Shown: positions 1 through 8,290 of the stretch, in pieces
How positions within the stretch are numbered: the stretch's first letter is position 1
Layout: each line of letters starts with the position of its first letter
From: M0108 sp044228795
Lineage (GTDB): Bacteria; Pseudomonadota; Gammaproteobacteria; Chromatiales; Chromatiaceae
Direction of reading: 5' to 3'
NCBI GenBank assembly: GCA_044228795.1
Contig: JBGAUE010000002.1
Location: 1 to 64,000, forward strand
Length of the DNA: 64,000 nucleotides
Translations under genes and position numbers: made by a program
The notes under the pieces: model-generated
Told to the model about the DNA's origin: nothing
The model's database searches: none
What the model saw: only the letters and a program-made list of their open reading frames with translations

Positions 1-64
1 TGATGGTCGATACTGCGCGCGTCTGCGTTCCGTTTGCATTTCATGACGCTATTATACCAGCGTT

Positions 65-311
65 ATGGCAATACTTACTGAAGTCTTAGTAACACTTGCC
101 TACCCGGACGAGACGGGGCGCAATATTCCCGAAATCCTGCGGGTAATCGATGCGCTGCAATTGACGGCCAATCACCGGGTCGCCACGCCAGCGGACTGGC
201 AACAAGGCCAAGACTGCATAGTCCCGCCGCGCATCCGATGCCGAGGCGGACAGACTATTCCCCAGGGGCTTGCGCACGCTAAAACCGTATCTGCGCTACA
301 CACCGCAACCC
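65..311 (+). pseudogene. 1-Cys peroxiredoxin C-terminal remnant
   Basis: Translation from about position 85 gives TGRNIPEILRVIDALQL and VATPADWQQGQD, the conserved C-terminal half of 1-Cys (Prx6-type) peroxiredoxins. Near 229 the match jumps frame: the family tail (EADRLFPRGLRTLKPYLR, then TPQP) continues in the frame of the next gene, so there is an indel. The catalytic N-terminal half is absent, and positions 1-64 show nothing recognisable. No stop follows TPQP; the frame runs straight into a methyltransferase coding sequence, which suggests a deletion fused two neighbouring genes. Identity rests on recognised motifs, not a search. It is non-functional as a peroxidase. Confidence 0.6.
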
Positions 312-596
312 ATCAATCCGAACAGGGCACTTTGGGAAAAGGGAGATTTTACCCGAATTGCCGAGAGCATGAGGGCAAGTGGCCAGGCGTTGGTCTCGAA
401 ACTCGGAATCTCCCATGGGCTCAAGGTGTTGGACCTCGGGTGCGGCGACGGAACCACGGCATTGCCCGCGGCGAAACTCGGGGCGGAGGTGTTGGGGGTC
501 GACATCGCGAGGAACCTGGGTGCGGCCGGGAACAAGAGGTCTCAGGAGCACGGCATTACGAACTGCAGGTTCCAGGAAGGCGATGCGTGCAATCTA
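270..596 (+). pseudogene. SAM-dependent methyltransferase, 5' part, cut by IS
   Basis: From INPNRALWEKGDFTRIAES onward this is a class I SAM-dependent methyltransferase, with motif I VLDLGCGDGTTALPAA and the acidic loop LGVDIARN after it. The first residues of the open frame (a TTG at 270 behind AGGGG) are the tail of the upstream peroxiredoxin remnant, so the native methyltransferase start is lost or lies near 312. The reading frame stops matching at GDACNL, exactly where the IS630-type element begins (597). The other half lies at 1720-2252. Removing the element plus one TA gives an in-frame join, so the gene was whole before the insertion. Confidence 0.75.
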
Positions 597-1719
597 TACT
601 GGTCGCATTTGAGATTTCGGCTAACAAAGTTGCTGTAACCGGCTGGCGGTTGGTGTAATCTTTCGCGCATGAATGACTATCATCTCCGACCCGATCAAAT
701 CGCCGAACTACGCCGCGCGCATCGTGGGGCGCTGAATGTGCGTGAAGCCTACCGCATTAATGCGGTGATCCTGCTGGCCGAGGGTTGGTCGGCCCGGCAA
801 GTTGGCACGGCCCTGCTGCTGGACCCGGATTCGATCCGCACCTATTTTAAACGTTACCAGCACGGCGGCCTGGATGAGTTGCTGCGCATGAGTTCCATCG
901 GCAGCGAGGCCTTGCTGAATGACAGCCAGTTGCGGGAACTCGAGGTTCATCTGCGCCGGCAACTCCATCACACGGTGCAGGCGGTGATCCGTTGGGTGGA
1001 CGCGCATTTCGGTGTTCGTTATTCCCTCAGTGGCATGACCGCCATGTTGCATCGCTTGCACTTTGTCTTCAAGAAAACCAAACTCATCCCTGGCAAAGCC
1101 CAGGCCAAGCACCAGCAAGAGTTTGTTACCGAGTACCATAAAATTAAGGAAAACAAGGGGAGAATGACGTCATCCTGTTCATGGACGCGACCCACCCGCA
1201 ACATAACCCCATCGTGGGTCGGGGCTGGATCAAACCCGGCCAGGACTTCACCATCCTCAGCAATACCGGACGGCAGCGACTGAATATTAATGGCGTCATG
1301 GATATCGAACGCCTGAGTGCCGAGATACGCTTCGAGGACACGGTCAATGCCGAGACCACGCTCGATTTACTCAAACAGATTGAGCAGGCCTATCCACTCG
1401 CCCCGAAAATCACCATCATCTGTGACAATGCGCGCTACTATCGCGCCCGTGCTGTCACCGACTATCTGCACCACTCCCGGATCACACTGAGATTCCTGCC
1501 CCCCTATTCACCCAATTTAAATCTCATCGAACGGTTCTGGAAGTTTTTTAAGGGGAAGGTACTCTATGACCATTATTACGCAACCTTTACCGAGTATAAA
1601 AAGGCCTGCCAGCAATTTTTTGCGAACCTTGGTGATCATGCCCAGCCGTTACGCACCCTGCTGACTGAGAATTTCGAGATCATTGGTCTGTAAAGACGAA
1701 ATCGGAAATCTGTTGGGTA
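597..1719 (+). mobile_element. IS630-family insertion sequence with TA target duplication
   Basis: This 1,123-bp element has imperfect terminal inverted repeats that both start TAC and share an ATTT..GATTTCG.CT core (597-622 and the complement of 1694-1719). It is flanked by TA at 595-596 and 1720-1721, the target duplication typical of IS630/Tc1-mariner elements. It carries one transposase, out of frame in its middle. It sits inside a methyltransferase gene, and deleting the element with one TA restores the frame GDACNLHQLPSQIFDLV. Size, ends, target and transposase type agree. No second copy is in the window. Confidence 0.88.
669..1693 (+). pseudogene. IS630 transposase, split into two frames
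   Basis: The first frame (669-1283) starts MNDYHLRPDQIAELRRAHR and has the helix-turn-helix region GWSARQVGTALLLDPDSIR. It matches the family up to KIKENKG. The catalytic half continues in the -1 frame (ENDVILFMDATHPQHN) to 1693. The DDE triad is visible: Asp in LFMDATH, Asp in IICDNARYY, Glu in NLNLIERFWKFFK. The joined protein would be about 340 residues, the normal size. The change of frame falls at GGGG (1157-1160), so it is either a one-base loss in a G run or a programmed -1 shift (a GGAAAAC heptamer lies at 1148-1154). No strong ribosome site precedes the ATG. Confidence 0.8.
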
Positions 1720-2252
1720 TACATCAACTGCCGAGCCAGATATTCGACCTCGTCGCGACCATCTTTGGAGCCATGTTCGCGCCCAAGCCGTTTGACGTGG
1801 CCAAAGAGATGGTTCGCGTGACCCGGCCCGGCGGCCGGATTGTGATGGGCAACTGGATTCCCAATGATCCGACTTTGGTGGCGGAGATCTTGAGGATTAG
1901 TTCCTCCTTCACGCCGCCACCGCCCGAAGGCTTTGTCAGCCCCATGACCTGGGGAATCGAGAGCCACGTGATCGGGCGATTCGCCGGCGCGGGAGTGCGC
2001 GCGGAAGCAATTTCATTCGAACGGGACACCTTCACCTTTGACTTCCCCCGTGCGCCATCAGAGCTCGTCGCCATCTTCAGGCGCTACTACGGCCCAACGA
2101 TGAATGCCTTCGAGGCCGCAGAAAAGGCAGATCGGGCGGAGGAGCTTCAAACGGAGTTGGAAAAACTGTTCATGAGCCATAACACGAGCCCGGACACGGG
2201 TTCGACGTTCATCCCTGCGACCTTCCTGCGCGTGACGGTTACGCCGCCCTGA
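1720..2252 (+). pseudogene. SAM-dependent methyltransferase, 3' part, cut by IS
   Basis: This is the C-terminal two thirds of the methyltransferase split by the IS630 element. In-frame sequence resumes as HQLPSQIFDLVATIFGAMF (motif II/post-II) and continues through VRVTRPGGRIVMGNWIPNDP, PEGFVSPMTWGIESHV and YYGPTMNAFEAAEKADRA to a natural-looking C-terminus ending FLRVTVTPP. The stop is at 2250-2252. No internal stop or shift is seen after the insertion, so the interruption looks recent. It has no start of its own. The family's substrate is unknown to me. Confidence 0.78.
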
Positions 2253-2371
2253 GGGGCCCAGTCCAACGCGTAGCTCACGGTATCTTATGTGTTCGGACTC
2301 ACGGCAGAGCGCCATCACGGGTGACTGGTTCTTATACCTCGTGACCGGGGCCCTGGTACACCAACTGCATC

Positions 2372-2648
2372 CCGGCGACTTCATAGTCGAGGCCCGCAAT
2401 ATCGTCCTGACCGGCGGCCCAGGAACGGGAAAGAACTTCTGGCGACCGCCATCGGCGTGAAGGCGATCATGCACGCCCTACGGCGTGTCCGTTTCTTCTC
2501 CACCGTCGACCTGGTCACCAGCCTCGAGCAGGAGAAACTCGCAGGCAAGGCGGGATAGCTCGCCCAGCGGATGGTCCCGACCGATCCGGTGATCCTCGAT
2601 AAACTGGGCTCCCTGCCCTTCTGCCAAACCGACTACACAGGCAGTTAG
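2372..2648 (+). pseudogene. IS21-type IstB ATPase remnant
   Basis: Conceptual translation shows an IstB-like segment: VEARNIVLTGGPGTGK (Walker A), then after a frameshift LLATAIGVKAIMHALRRVRF, FFSTVDLVTSLEQEKLAGKA, an in-frame TAG, and a degraded Walker B region VILDKLGSLPFCQT. IstB is the helper ATPase of IS21 elements. It has at least one frameshift (about 2430), one internal stop (about 2557), no N-terminus and no neighbouring istA, so it is a relic. The rest of 2253-2853 shows nothing else recognisable. Confidence 0.6.
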
Positions 2649-2853
2649 TGCGGCAACGTACGGACGTGACCGAATTTTGCGGTTATACATCTGCTATCGC
2701 AATTGGTCTGCGCGCGTCGCCAGCGAGCACCGGACCAGCGGCGTAACCGGAGACGGGCGGTGCAAGCCAGGGCTGGTGCACCACGCATTCTGCAGAAGGA
2801 ATCCGGCCAAACATCCTCCTTGTCAAATGAGACATCCAAATTAGGAAGTTACT

Positions 2854-3495
2854 ATGAAAACCTCAATACTCGCCGCTGCAATCGTTGCCTGCAGCCTGAC
2901 TGCCCCGATCCTAATGGCGCAAGAAGCGGCTGCGCCCGGCGTACCGGTGACAGGCGGGCCCCAAGGTGTTCCGGGCATGATGGGCGGTCCCCAAGGTGGC
3001 CCCGGTATGATGGGCGGTCCCCAGGGTGGTCGCGGCATGATGGGTGATCCCTGGGGCGATCGCGGCATGATGGGCGGACCCCAGGGTGGTCCTGGCATGA
3101 TGGGTGGTCCCCAGGGTAATCGTGGCATGATGGGGGGGGCCCAGGGTGATCGCGGCATGATGGGTAATCCCTGGGACGATCGCGGCATGATGGGTGGCCC
3201 CCAGGGCGGTCCCGGCATGATGGGTAATCGCTGGGGCGGTCCGGGCATGGTAGGCGGTCCCCAGGGCGGTCCCGGCATGATGGGTAATCGCTGGGGCGGT
3301 CCGGGCATGGTAGGCGGTCCCCAGGGCGGTCCCGGCATGACAGGTGATCCCTGGGGCGGTCCAGGCATGATGGGTGGGCCCCAGAGTGGTCCGGGCATGA
3401 TGGGCGGGGGCCCCCAAGGTGGTCCCGGCATGATGGGTGGGCCTCAAGGAGATCCGCGCCTGATGGGTGGCCGCCAAGGGTGGTCTAACTACTGA
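2854..3495 (+). CDS. Secreted Met/Gly-rich decapeptide-repeat protein
   Basis: This 213-residue protein has a Sec signal peptide (MKTSILAAAIVACSLTAPIL, cleavage probably after MA at 21-22) and then about 17 tandem ten-residue units from residue 40, consensus PGMMGGPQGG with variants such as RGMMGDPWGD and PGMMGNRWGG. Nearly every unit has a Met-Met pair; there are no Cys after the signal peptide and no catalytic-looking region. It ends GWSNY. A ribosome site (AGGAAG) lies about 7 bases upstream of the ATG. Met-rich periplasmic proteins often bind Cu(I), and two other Met-rich secreted genes and a copper ATPase gene lie about 9 kb downstream, so copper or silver binding is a reasonable inference, unproven. 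The protein is expected to be disordered. The DNA repeat makes long open frames on the opposite strand; these are artefacts. Confidence 0.8.
   Translation: MKTSILAAAIVACSLTAPILMAQEAAAPGVPVTGGPQGVPGMMGGPQGGPGMMGGPQGGRGMMGDPWGDRGMMGGPQGGPGMMGGPQGNRGMMGGAQGDRGMMGNPWDDRGMMGGPQGGPGMMGNRWGGPGMVGGPQGGPGMMGNRWGGPGMVGGPQGGPGMTGDPWGGPGMMGGPQSGPGMMGGGPQGGPGMMGGPQGDPRLMGGRQGWSNY
2971..3482 (+). repeat. 30-bp tandem coding repeat, about 17 copies
   Basis: The repeat region of the Met/Gly-rich gene is built from 30-bp units (one unit is 33 bp), such as GGCATGATGGGCGGTCCCCA plus ten bases. A 60-bp block (Mgg-NRW unit followed by MVG unit) is repeated almost exactly at about 3220-3279 and 3280-3339, which points to recent duplication by slippage or unequal exchange. 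Confidence 0.85.
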
Positions 3496-3818
3496 GCAAC
3501 CTCAAAGGGTATCTGTTGTGCGTAGGCAGGGTTTATGCCAATGGCGTCGACGCGCCGCTAACCCCGGTTTGCCCTAGGGCGTGTGTCATAACGTCGCAGC
3601 AGACTCGAAGTGTTGACGGCCGAAATCCGGGGGTCCCGATCTGTATTACAGGCTGACCCTCGGCTTTTTTCTGATCGCAGGACATTCTGGGTGGGCCCCT
3701 TCTGGCCCTGACGGCAGCCATCGCCTGGCCTGCGATCGGCGTGGCCCTCAGCACAGTCCTGATTACCGAGGTCTTTCCAGAACCACCCGGTCGGCCTCCA
3801 TCCCGCGATTGAGAAAGG

Positions 3819-4028
3819 CTAACCGCCCCCAGCATCGCGGACCCTGTCTCCCGGCCTCAGACCGCAGGCCTCGACGGCAAAGCTCAGCTTGCCGCACTCA
3901 GCGGTTGCCAATGCCTCATCATCCCGCTCGAATACCGCCAGCGAATAGCACCGGGTTCCGTCGAGAATTTTGAATCTGAATTCCCCCGTAATATTCGGCC
4001 ATATCCGGAATGGGCCGTAGCTTGTCAC
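3819..4028 (-). CDS. Possible small hypothetical protein
   Basis: This is a 69-residue open frame. It starts MTSYGPFRIWPNITGEFRFK and contains AVFERDDEALATAECGKLS. Its composition is protein-like (aromatic and charged residues alternate, with no low-complexity artefact). It slightly resembles short DUF1508-like stress proteins (an F-R-I-W/F-R-F-K strand pair), but I cannot assign it. No strong ribosome site is visible. The rest of 3496-4166 holds nothing recognisable: a short hydrophobic stretch near 3690-3790 on the plus strand looks like a fragment of a membrane protein but has no start. Confidence 0.3.
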   Translation of the reverse strand: MTSYGPFRIWPNITGEFRFKILDGTRCYSLAVFERDDEALATAECGKLSFAVEACGLRPGDRVRDAGGG

Positions 4029-4166
4029 TCTTGGAAGCGCGACCGACCATAGGCTCTCAGGACGAACCGAACGCCGATGCCAGCGAGGCAGGAAACGGCA
4101 GGCGGGACGAACTGGTGGCTCAAGGGATCATCGGGCCCGTCCAACCGAATGAAACGAGTGGGACAT

Positions 4167-4856
4167 CTAAACGGCCCGCCAATCCGCATCGATCTTACCG
4201 TCGACGATCCCAATGCGCCGATCCGCGGCGGCGGCGAAGGATGCATCGTGGGTCACCGCGACTACCGTCTTGCCCATCTCGTGCACCAGATCGCGGAGGA
4301 TCTGCCGCACCGTGCCGCCTGATGCCGAATCCAGATTCCCGGTCGGCTCGTCGGCGAGGAGGATCAGCGGGTCATTGGCCAGAGCGCGGGCGATGGCGAC
4401 GCGCTGGCGCTGCCCGCCCGAGAGTTGGTACGGGTACTTGGCGCTCTGCTCGACGACGCCCAAGCGGTCCAGCAGCTCCAAACCGCGCGCACGGGCGGCG
4501 GCCTCATCGAGTCGGCCGAGGCGGCGGATCGGCAGGGTGACGTTGTCGATCACCGAGAACTCGGCGAGCAGGAAATGAAACTGGAACACGAACCCGAGCT
4601 TCTCCAGCCGGCGGTTCGCCAGGTCGTCCTCGCCATAGCGTGAGGTCTCCTCGCCGTCGAGCCAGACCTGCCCCGAGGTCGGGACATCGAGCAGGCCCAG
4701 CAGATACAGCAGCGAGGACTTGCCTGACCCGGACGGCCCCATGATGCAGATGAACTCGCCACCCTCGATGGCGAGACTGACATCGTTCACCAGCGTGACC
4801 GGAACCTCGCCCGGCAGGATGCGCACCAGGTTCTCAGCGCGCAGAACCGCGCTCAC
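4167..4856 (-). CDS. ABC exporter ATP-binding protein (MacB/LolD type)
   Basis: This is a 229-residue ATPase. It has Walker A GPSGSGKSS, Q-loop GFVFQFHFLLAEFSV, signature YQLSGGQRQRVAIARAL, Walker B LILLADEPTGNLDS and H-loop VAVTHDASFA. These fit the MacB/LolD/FtsE-like family that powers export or lipoprotein release with FtsX-like permeases. The start is taken as GTG at 4856, because it overlaps the permease stop (GTGA), the usual coupling in such operons; longer frames upstream lie inside the permease gene. It forms an operon fusion protein - permease - ATPase with the genes at 4853-7094. The substrate is unknown. Confidence 0.9.
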   Translation of the reverse strand: MSAVLRAENLVRILPGEVPVTLVNDVSLAIEGGEFICIMGPSGSGKSSLLYLLGLLDVPTSGQVWLDGEETSRYGEDDLANRRLEKLGFVFQFHFLLAEFSVIDNVTLPIRRLGRLDEAAARARGLELLDRLGVVEQSAKYPYQLSGGQRQRVAIARALANDPLILLADEPTGNLDSASGGTVRQILRDLVHEMGKTVVAVTHDASFAAAADRRIGIVDGKIDADWRAV

Positions 4857-6097
4857 GCCGCCCCTCGCAGGATCTCCACCGGATGCACCCGCCCCGCGCG
4901 GCGCGCCGGGAGATAGGCGGCGAGGATGCAGGACCCCATGGCAAAGGCCGTGGCCAGCACGAATTGCTGCGCCCCCCACCAGATTGGCAGAAAGACCTTC
5001 TCCGAGACCCCCGGCGGCTTGATCTGGACCAGCGACAGAGCGTGCATGAGTCCGGCCCCCAAGGCCAGCCCGAACAGGCTGCCGATCACACCGATGATGA
5101 CCCCTTCGAACAGAAAGATGAGCCGCACGTCGCGGGCGTGAAAGCCCATGGATTTGAGGATCGCGATGTCGCGGGTCTTCTCCAGCACGATGGTCGAGAG
5201 GGTGTTGTAAATGCCGAAGGAGGCCACGATCAGGATTGCGGACACCACGCTGTACATGATGATGTTGCGCACCACCAGCACGCTGAGAATATCCTCTGAC
5301 GCCTCGACCCAGGAGACCGACTTGTCGCCGGTGGCGTCCTCGATGCGCTGGGCGACGGCGCGCGCGGCATAGGCGTCGTCGAGTTGGATCAGGAACCGAT
5401 TGACCCGGTTTGGCCGTTCGAACATTACCTGCGCGCGCTTGAGCAGGGTGAAGGTCTGGGTCTCGTCGACCGCCGCATTGCCGGTGCGAAAGAGACCGAC
5501 CACCTTCATGGCGCGACTGGCACCGCTCGCGGCCACCACGGTCAGGTTGCGGCCGAGCCCGAGGTTGAATTTCTCGGCCAGCCCGGTGCCGATGACGATC
5601 CCATTGGGGTTCACGTCGAGCGCATCGAGGGATCCCTCGACCATCTTATCCTGGATGGTTGACACGGTCTTCATGGTCTTCGGCACGATACCCGAGAGGG
5701 TGACGCCCTCCTCGCGTCCAGCGAAGGCGAGTACCGCCGAGCCGACCAGCACCGGTGCAACCCGCAGCCCGGGAATCGCCTCGACCAGCGCGAGCTTCTC
5801 GCGGTAGCCGCGGATACCGCGGGTCTCGGTCTGCGGCTTGACGTTGCGGATCTTGACGGCCCCGCCGGCCCAGCGTCGCTCGGCCGGCTGGGTGCGGGGT
5901 CGGCGCACGTCGTCCGAAATGGTGATGTGCGGACTGTTGTCGACCAGACGCTTGATGAAGTCCTGCTCGGAGCCGCGCATCAGCGACGACACCGCCAGAA
6001 AGAGGGCGACCCCGAGCACCACGCCGGTAAGCGAGACCAGCGTCTGGCGCCGCCGCCCAGTGAGATGGGTGAGCGCGACCTGAAGCTGGATGAGCAT
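4853..6097 (-). CDS. ABC exporter permease (FtsX/MacB-like)
   Basis: This 414-residue protein starts MLIQLQVALTHLTGRRRQTL, with an N-terminal membrane segment (VVLGVALFLAVSS), a large periplasmic MacB core domain of about 230 residues, and three C-terminal membrane segments (IIMYSVVSAILIVASFGIY; FLFEGVIIGVIGSLFGLAL; FVLATAFAMGSCILAAYLP). It ends ARRAGRVHPVEILRGAA, the conserved FtsX tail. The ATG at 6097 is chosen over upstream codons because it overlaps the restored stop of the fusion-protein gene as TGATG. It is the membrane part of a tripartite-type exporter with the ATPase at 4167-4856. The substrate is unknown. Confidence 0.9.
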   Translation of the reverse strand: MLIQLQVALTHLTGRRRQTLVSLTGVVLGVALFLAVSSLMRGSEQDFIKRLVDNSPHITISDDVRRPRTQPAERRWAGGAVKIRNVKPQTETRGIRGYREKLALVEAIPGLRVAPVLVGSAVLAFAGREEGVTLSGIVPKTMKTVSTIQDKMVEGSLDALDVNPNGIVIGTGLAEKFNLGLGRNLTVVAASGASRAMKVVGLFRTGNAAVDETQTFTLLKRAQVMFERPNRVNRFLIQLDDAYAARAVAQRIEDATGDKSVSWVEASEDILSVLVVRNIIMYSVVSAILIVASFGIYNTLSTIVLEKTRDIAILKSMGFHARDVRLIFLFEGVIIGVIGSLFGLALGAGLMHALSLVQIKPPGVSEKVFLPIWWGAQQFVLATAFAMGSCILAAYLPARRAGRVHPVEILRGAA

Positions 6098-7094
6098 CAG
6101 AGCGGCGGAGAGCTTTCGGGTGGGCGGACGCGAACAGCGGCGCCGTCCCGACGACTTGGCCATCCGGCGGCAACCCGTCGAGGATCTCCGTGTGCAGCGC
6201 GCCGGCCACACCGATGCGTACCGGCTGGCGATGCAGCCTGCCGTCCGCCACTAACCAAAGCGCGCCTTTCTGGAGGGCGGTGGACGGCACCAGCAGGGCG
6301 TCCTGTCGTTCGGTCACCACCAGGTTGGCGTCGACCGTCATGCCGATCTGCAAACCCGCCAGGTCGGCGAGCCGGATACGCACCCGAAAGGTCCGCGCCA
6401 CCGGGTCGCCCTTGGGCGTGATCTGACTAACCTCACCATCGAATACCTGCTCCGGCAGGGCATCGGCATGCAGGACCACCTTCTGCCCCACCCGCACCCG
6501 CGGGATGTCCTCCTCGTCCACATCGGCGGTGACCCGCAGAGGTACGCAGCAGGAGAGGTAGAACACCGCCTGACCCGCGGGGATGAACTGACCGACCTCA
6601 CCGTCGCGGCGGATGACACGCCCATCGGCGGGTGCCGTGAGCGTCATGAAGCCGCGTTGCGCCTTGGCGCGTCGCAGCACGGCCTCGGCTGCATCCAGGT
6701 CGGCACGGGCCTGGTCCACATCGACGGTAGCCACGACCTTGTGCTGCACCAGTTCCTGCATACGCTGGAGATTCAGACGCGCCAAGCGTGCCCGCGCGTC
6801 GAGCTCCTGCACGGTGTTGGTCAGGTCGGCATCATCAAGCCGGGCCAGTGCCTGCCCCTTGCGCACCTGATCGCCCTCATCGACATGCAGCTCAACCAGA
6901 TCCCCCGCCGCTCGTGAGGCAATCGGCAACATGACCGTGGGCTCCACGCTGCCGGTTGCATAGATCGCCTCCACGGCCGGGCCGCGGGTAGGCAAGACGA
7001 CGGTGACGGCGACCAGAGCCTCGCGCCACCAGAGCCAGCCGCCAGCAGCGATCGCCATCAAAATGGTGAGCGTTAGAATCCATTTCTTGCTCAT
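6097..7094 (-). CDS. HlyD/AcrA-type membrane-fusion protein, frameshifted at C-terminus
   Basis: This is a periplasmic adaptor with one N-terminal membrane anchor (KWILTLTILMAIAAGGWLWW), lipoyl halves around AAGDLVELHVDEGDQVRKGQ and TLTAPADGRVIRRDGEVGQF, a short coiled coil between them, and a beta-barrel (VPLRVTADVDEEDIPRVRVG). The frame as given runs on to 5646 inside the permease gene, which is implausible. Close to 6130, a one-base change of frame gives RVRPPESSPPL and a TGA at 6099-6097 that overlaps the permease ATG. So either an indel has destroyed the natural stop, or there is a sequence error. Only the last residues are affected, so the main domains could still work. Confidence 0.75.
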
Positions 7095-7287
7095 GGCCGA
7101 TCAGTACGGCATTTTTCTGCTGCCATCGTGGTCAGCAGTCGTGTCTCTAATGACGTCGGCATAACCCTAGTAGAATGGTGCCAAGTGAAATGGTCATGAT
7201 GGTACTCCTGTTGAAGTGAAAAGGCCTTTGATCGCGTGCCATTCCAAAACGGCATGGCCTTAACCTTGGCTACGGCCCCTGACCAAG

Positions 7288-7560
7288 TTACTTGTTCGCG
7301 CCCGACGCGGCCCCTGGCCCCATTCCGGATCCCATCCCCATCCCCGGACGGCTCTGCCGTTGTGCCTGTTGACCGGCCTCGAACTCCTGAGGGATCAACC
7401 GGCCATCACCGTTCTGATCGAAGGCCGCGAAGGCAGCCGGTTGGCCGCACCCCGCAAGGCGAGCCTTGCGCGGCGCGTCCCGCCATGCGCTCCCCCTGGG
7501 CCGTTGCGAACTCCTGCAAGGTCTTTGCAGGCGTATCGTTGCATCTGTGCCGCCGTCCGG
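7288..7560 (-). pseudogene. EF-hand protein remnant
   Basis: The minus strand encodes a calcium-binding EF-hand loop, FDQNGDGRLIPQEF, followed by a Met/Gly-rich tail (PGMGMGSGMGPGAASGANK) that ends at a TAA at 7290-7288. Upstream the match changes frame: LQEFATAQGERMAGRAAQ is in another frame, and the first EF loop is lost. At least two frameshifts are needed, and no start codon is seen. EF-hand proteins of this size are usually periplasmic calcium sensors in proteobacteria. Confidence 0.5.
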
Positions 7561-7599
7561 CCTATCTGGACCCGAGGACCCGACGCAACGAAGGTCTTC

Positions 7600-7776
7600 T
7601 TAGCCGCCTTGCTTGATCTTCTCAGCGAGATCACCAACCCCTGCCTGGATCTTACCAGCGTCCTTTTGAAGCTTTCCTTCGACTTCCAGCTCTTCATTGC
7701 CGGTGACATGGCCGGCGACTTCTTTCACTTTGCCTTTGGCTTCTTCGTACCGACCCTTGACCTGTTGTTTGTTCAT
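7600..7776 (-). CDS. CsbD-family stress protein
   Basis: This is a 58-residue hydrophilic protein, MNKQQVKGRYEEAKGKVKEV and so on, with the family signature VTGNEELEVEGKLQKDAGK and an end at EKIKQGG. CsbD proteins are small stress-induced proteins of unknown mechanism (sigma-B regulated in Bacillus; common in proteobacteria). The ATG at 7776 has AGGAA eight bases upstream. The reading frame is intact although the genes on both sides are relics. The divergent stretch 7777-8230 shows no recognisable gene. Confidence 0.85.
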   Translation of the reverse strand: MNKQQVKGRYEEAKGKVKEVAGHVTGNEELEVEGKLQKDAGKIQAGVGDLAEKIKQGG

Positions 7777-8230
7777 ATGTCTTTCCTATAGTGAATCGAG
7801 CCATCACCCCAGCGCGGAATGTGATTTCCCTGCGCTGAGGTGAAAGATACGCGCGCGCCGGATGGCAGTCGGTTCGGCAAAGCACATAGACAAGGCAGCT
7901 TCTTTTTGTCCGCTACCGAACGGACGGCCCCGGATGCTTCGTTCAAGCTCACGGTGGAGCGAGAAGCAACGACGCTCACTAAAGAGTGGTGACCAGGCGG
8001 TCGGCATGGCCGCGAATCGGCCAAGTGAGTCCCGTTCCTGTTCTGCGGCGGCATCCTCGATGGGCCACTGCGCAACCGTTTTCGGAGCTTCGGCCCCCGA
8101 TCGACTCCCTCGCTTGGTACAGAAGCGGGTCTTCGGCGATCGGGTCAAGATCCCGTTAGAGATTCGCCTGTGGTACGGGTACGGCCGCACCAATCGCCTT
8201 GGTGCCGCGTCGAGCCGGCGGTGAAAATTC

Positions 8231-8290
8231 GGCAAATTCCAGGAACGGGTTACCTAATGCCGTTCTGGAAGCTCGAAGAGCTTCTGGAGC
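8231..8290. repeat. REP-like near-palindrome
   Basis: CTGGAAGCTC-GAA-GAGCTTCTGG (about 8264-8286) can fold into a ten-base-pair stem with one mismatch. It follows a GGTTACCTAA box. A related sequence, TTCTGGCGGCTCGAAAAG with a similar leading box, is at 11187-11233. Both lie in gene-poor DNA, the first at the tail of a RAYT relic, which fits a repetitive extragenic palindrome family. Confidence 0.5.

Noticed and set aside
2841..3477. Two long minus-strand frames of Pro/Met or His/Ala repeats across the Met-rich repeat gene
   Set aside because: A 30-bp repeat keeps all frames open if one is; only the plus frame has a signal peptide and ribosome site.
2971..3482. The 30-bp array as a CRISPR
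   Set aside because: Units are contiguous with no spacers, and they encode a regular peptide repeat in one frame.
5646..6096. The adaptor frame's extension into the permease gene as a real C-terminal domain
   Set aside because: The text is Arg/Gly/Pro-rich and mirrors the permease codons; a one-base shift gives a natural stop that overlaps the next start.
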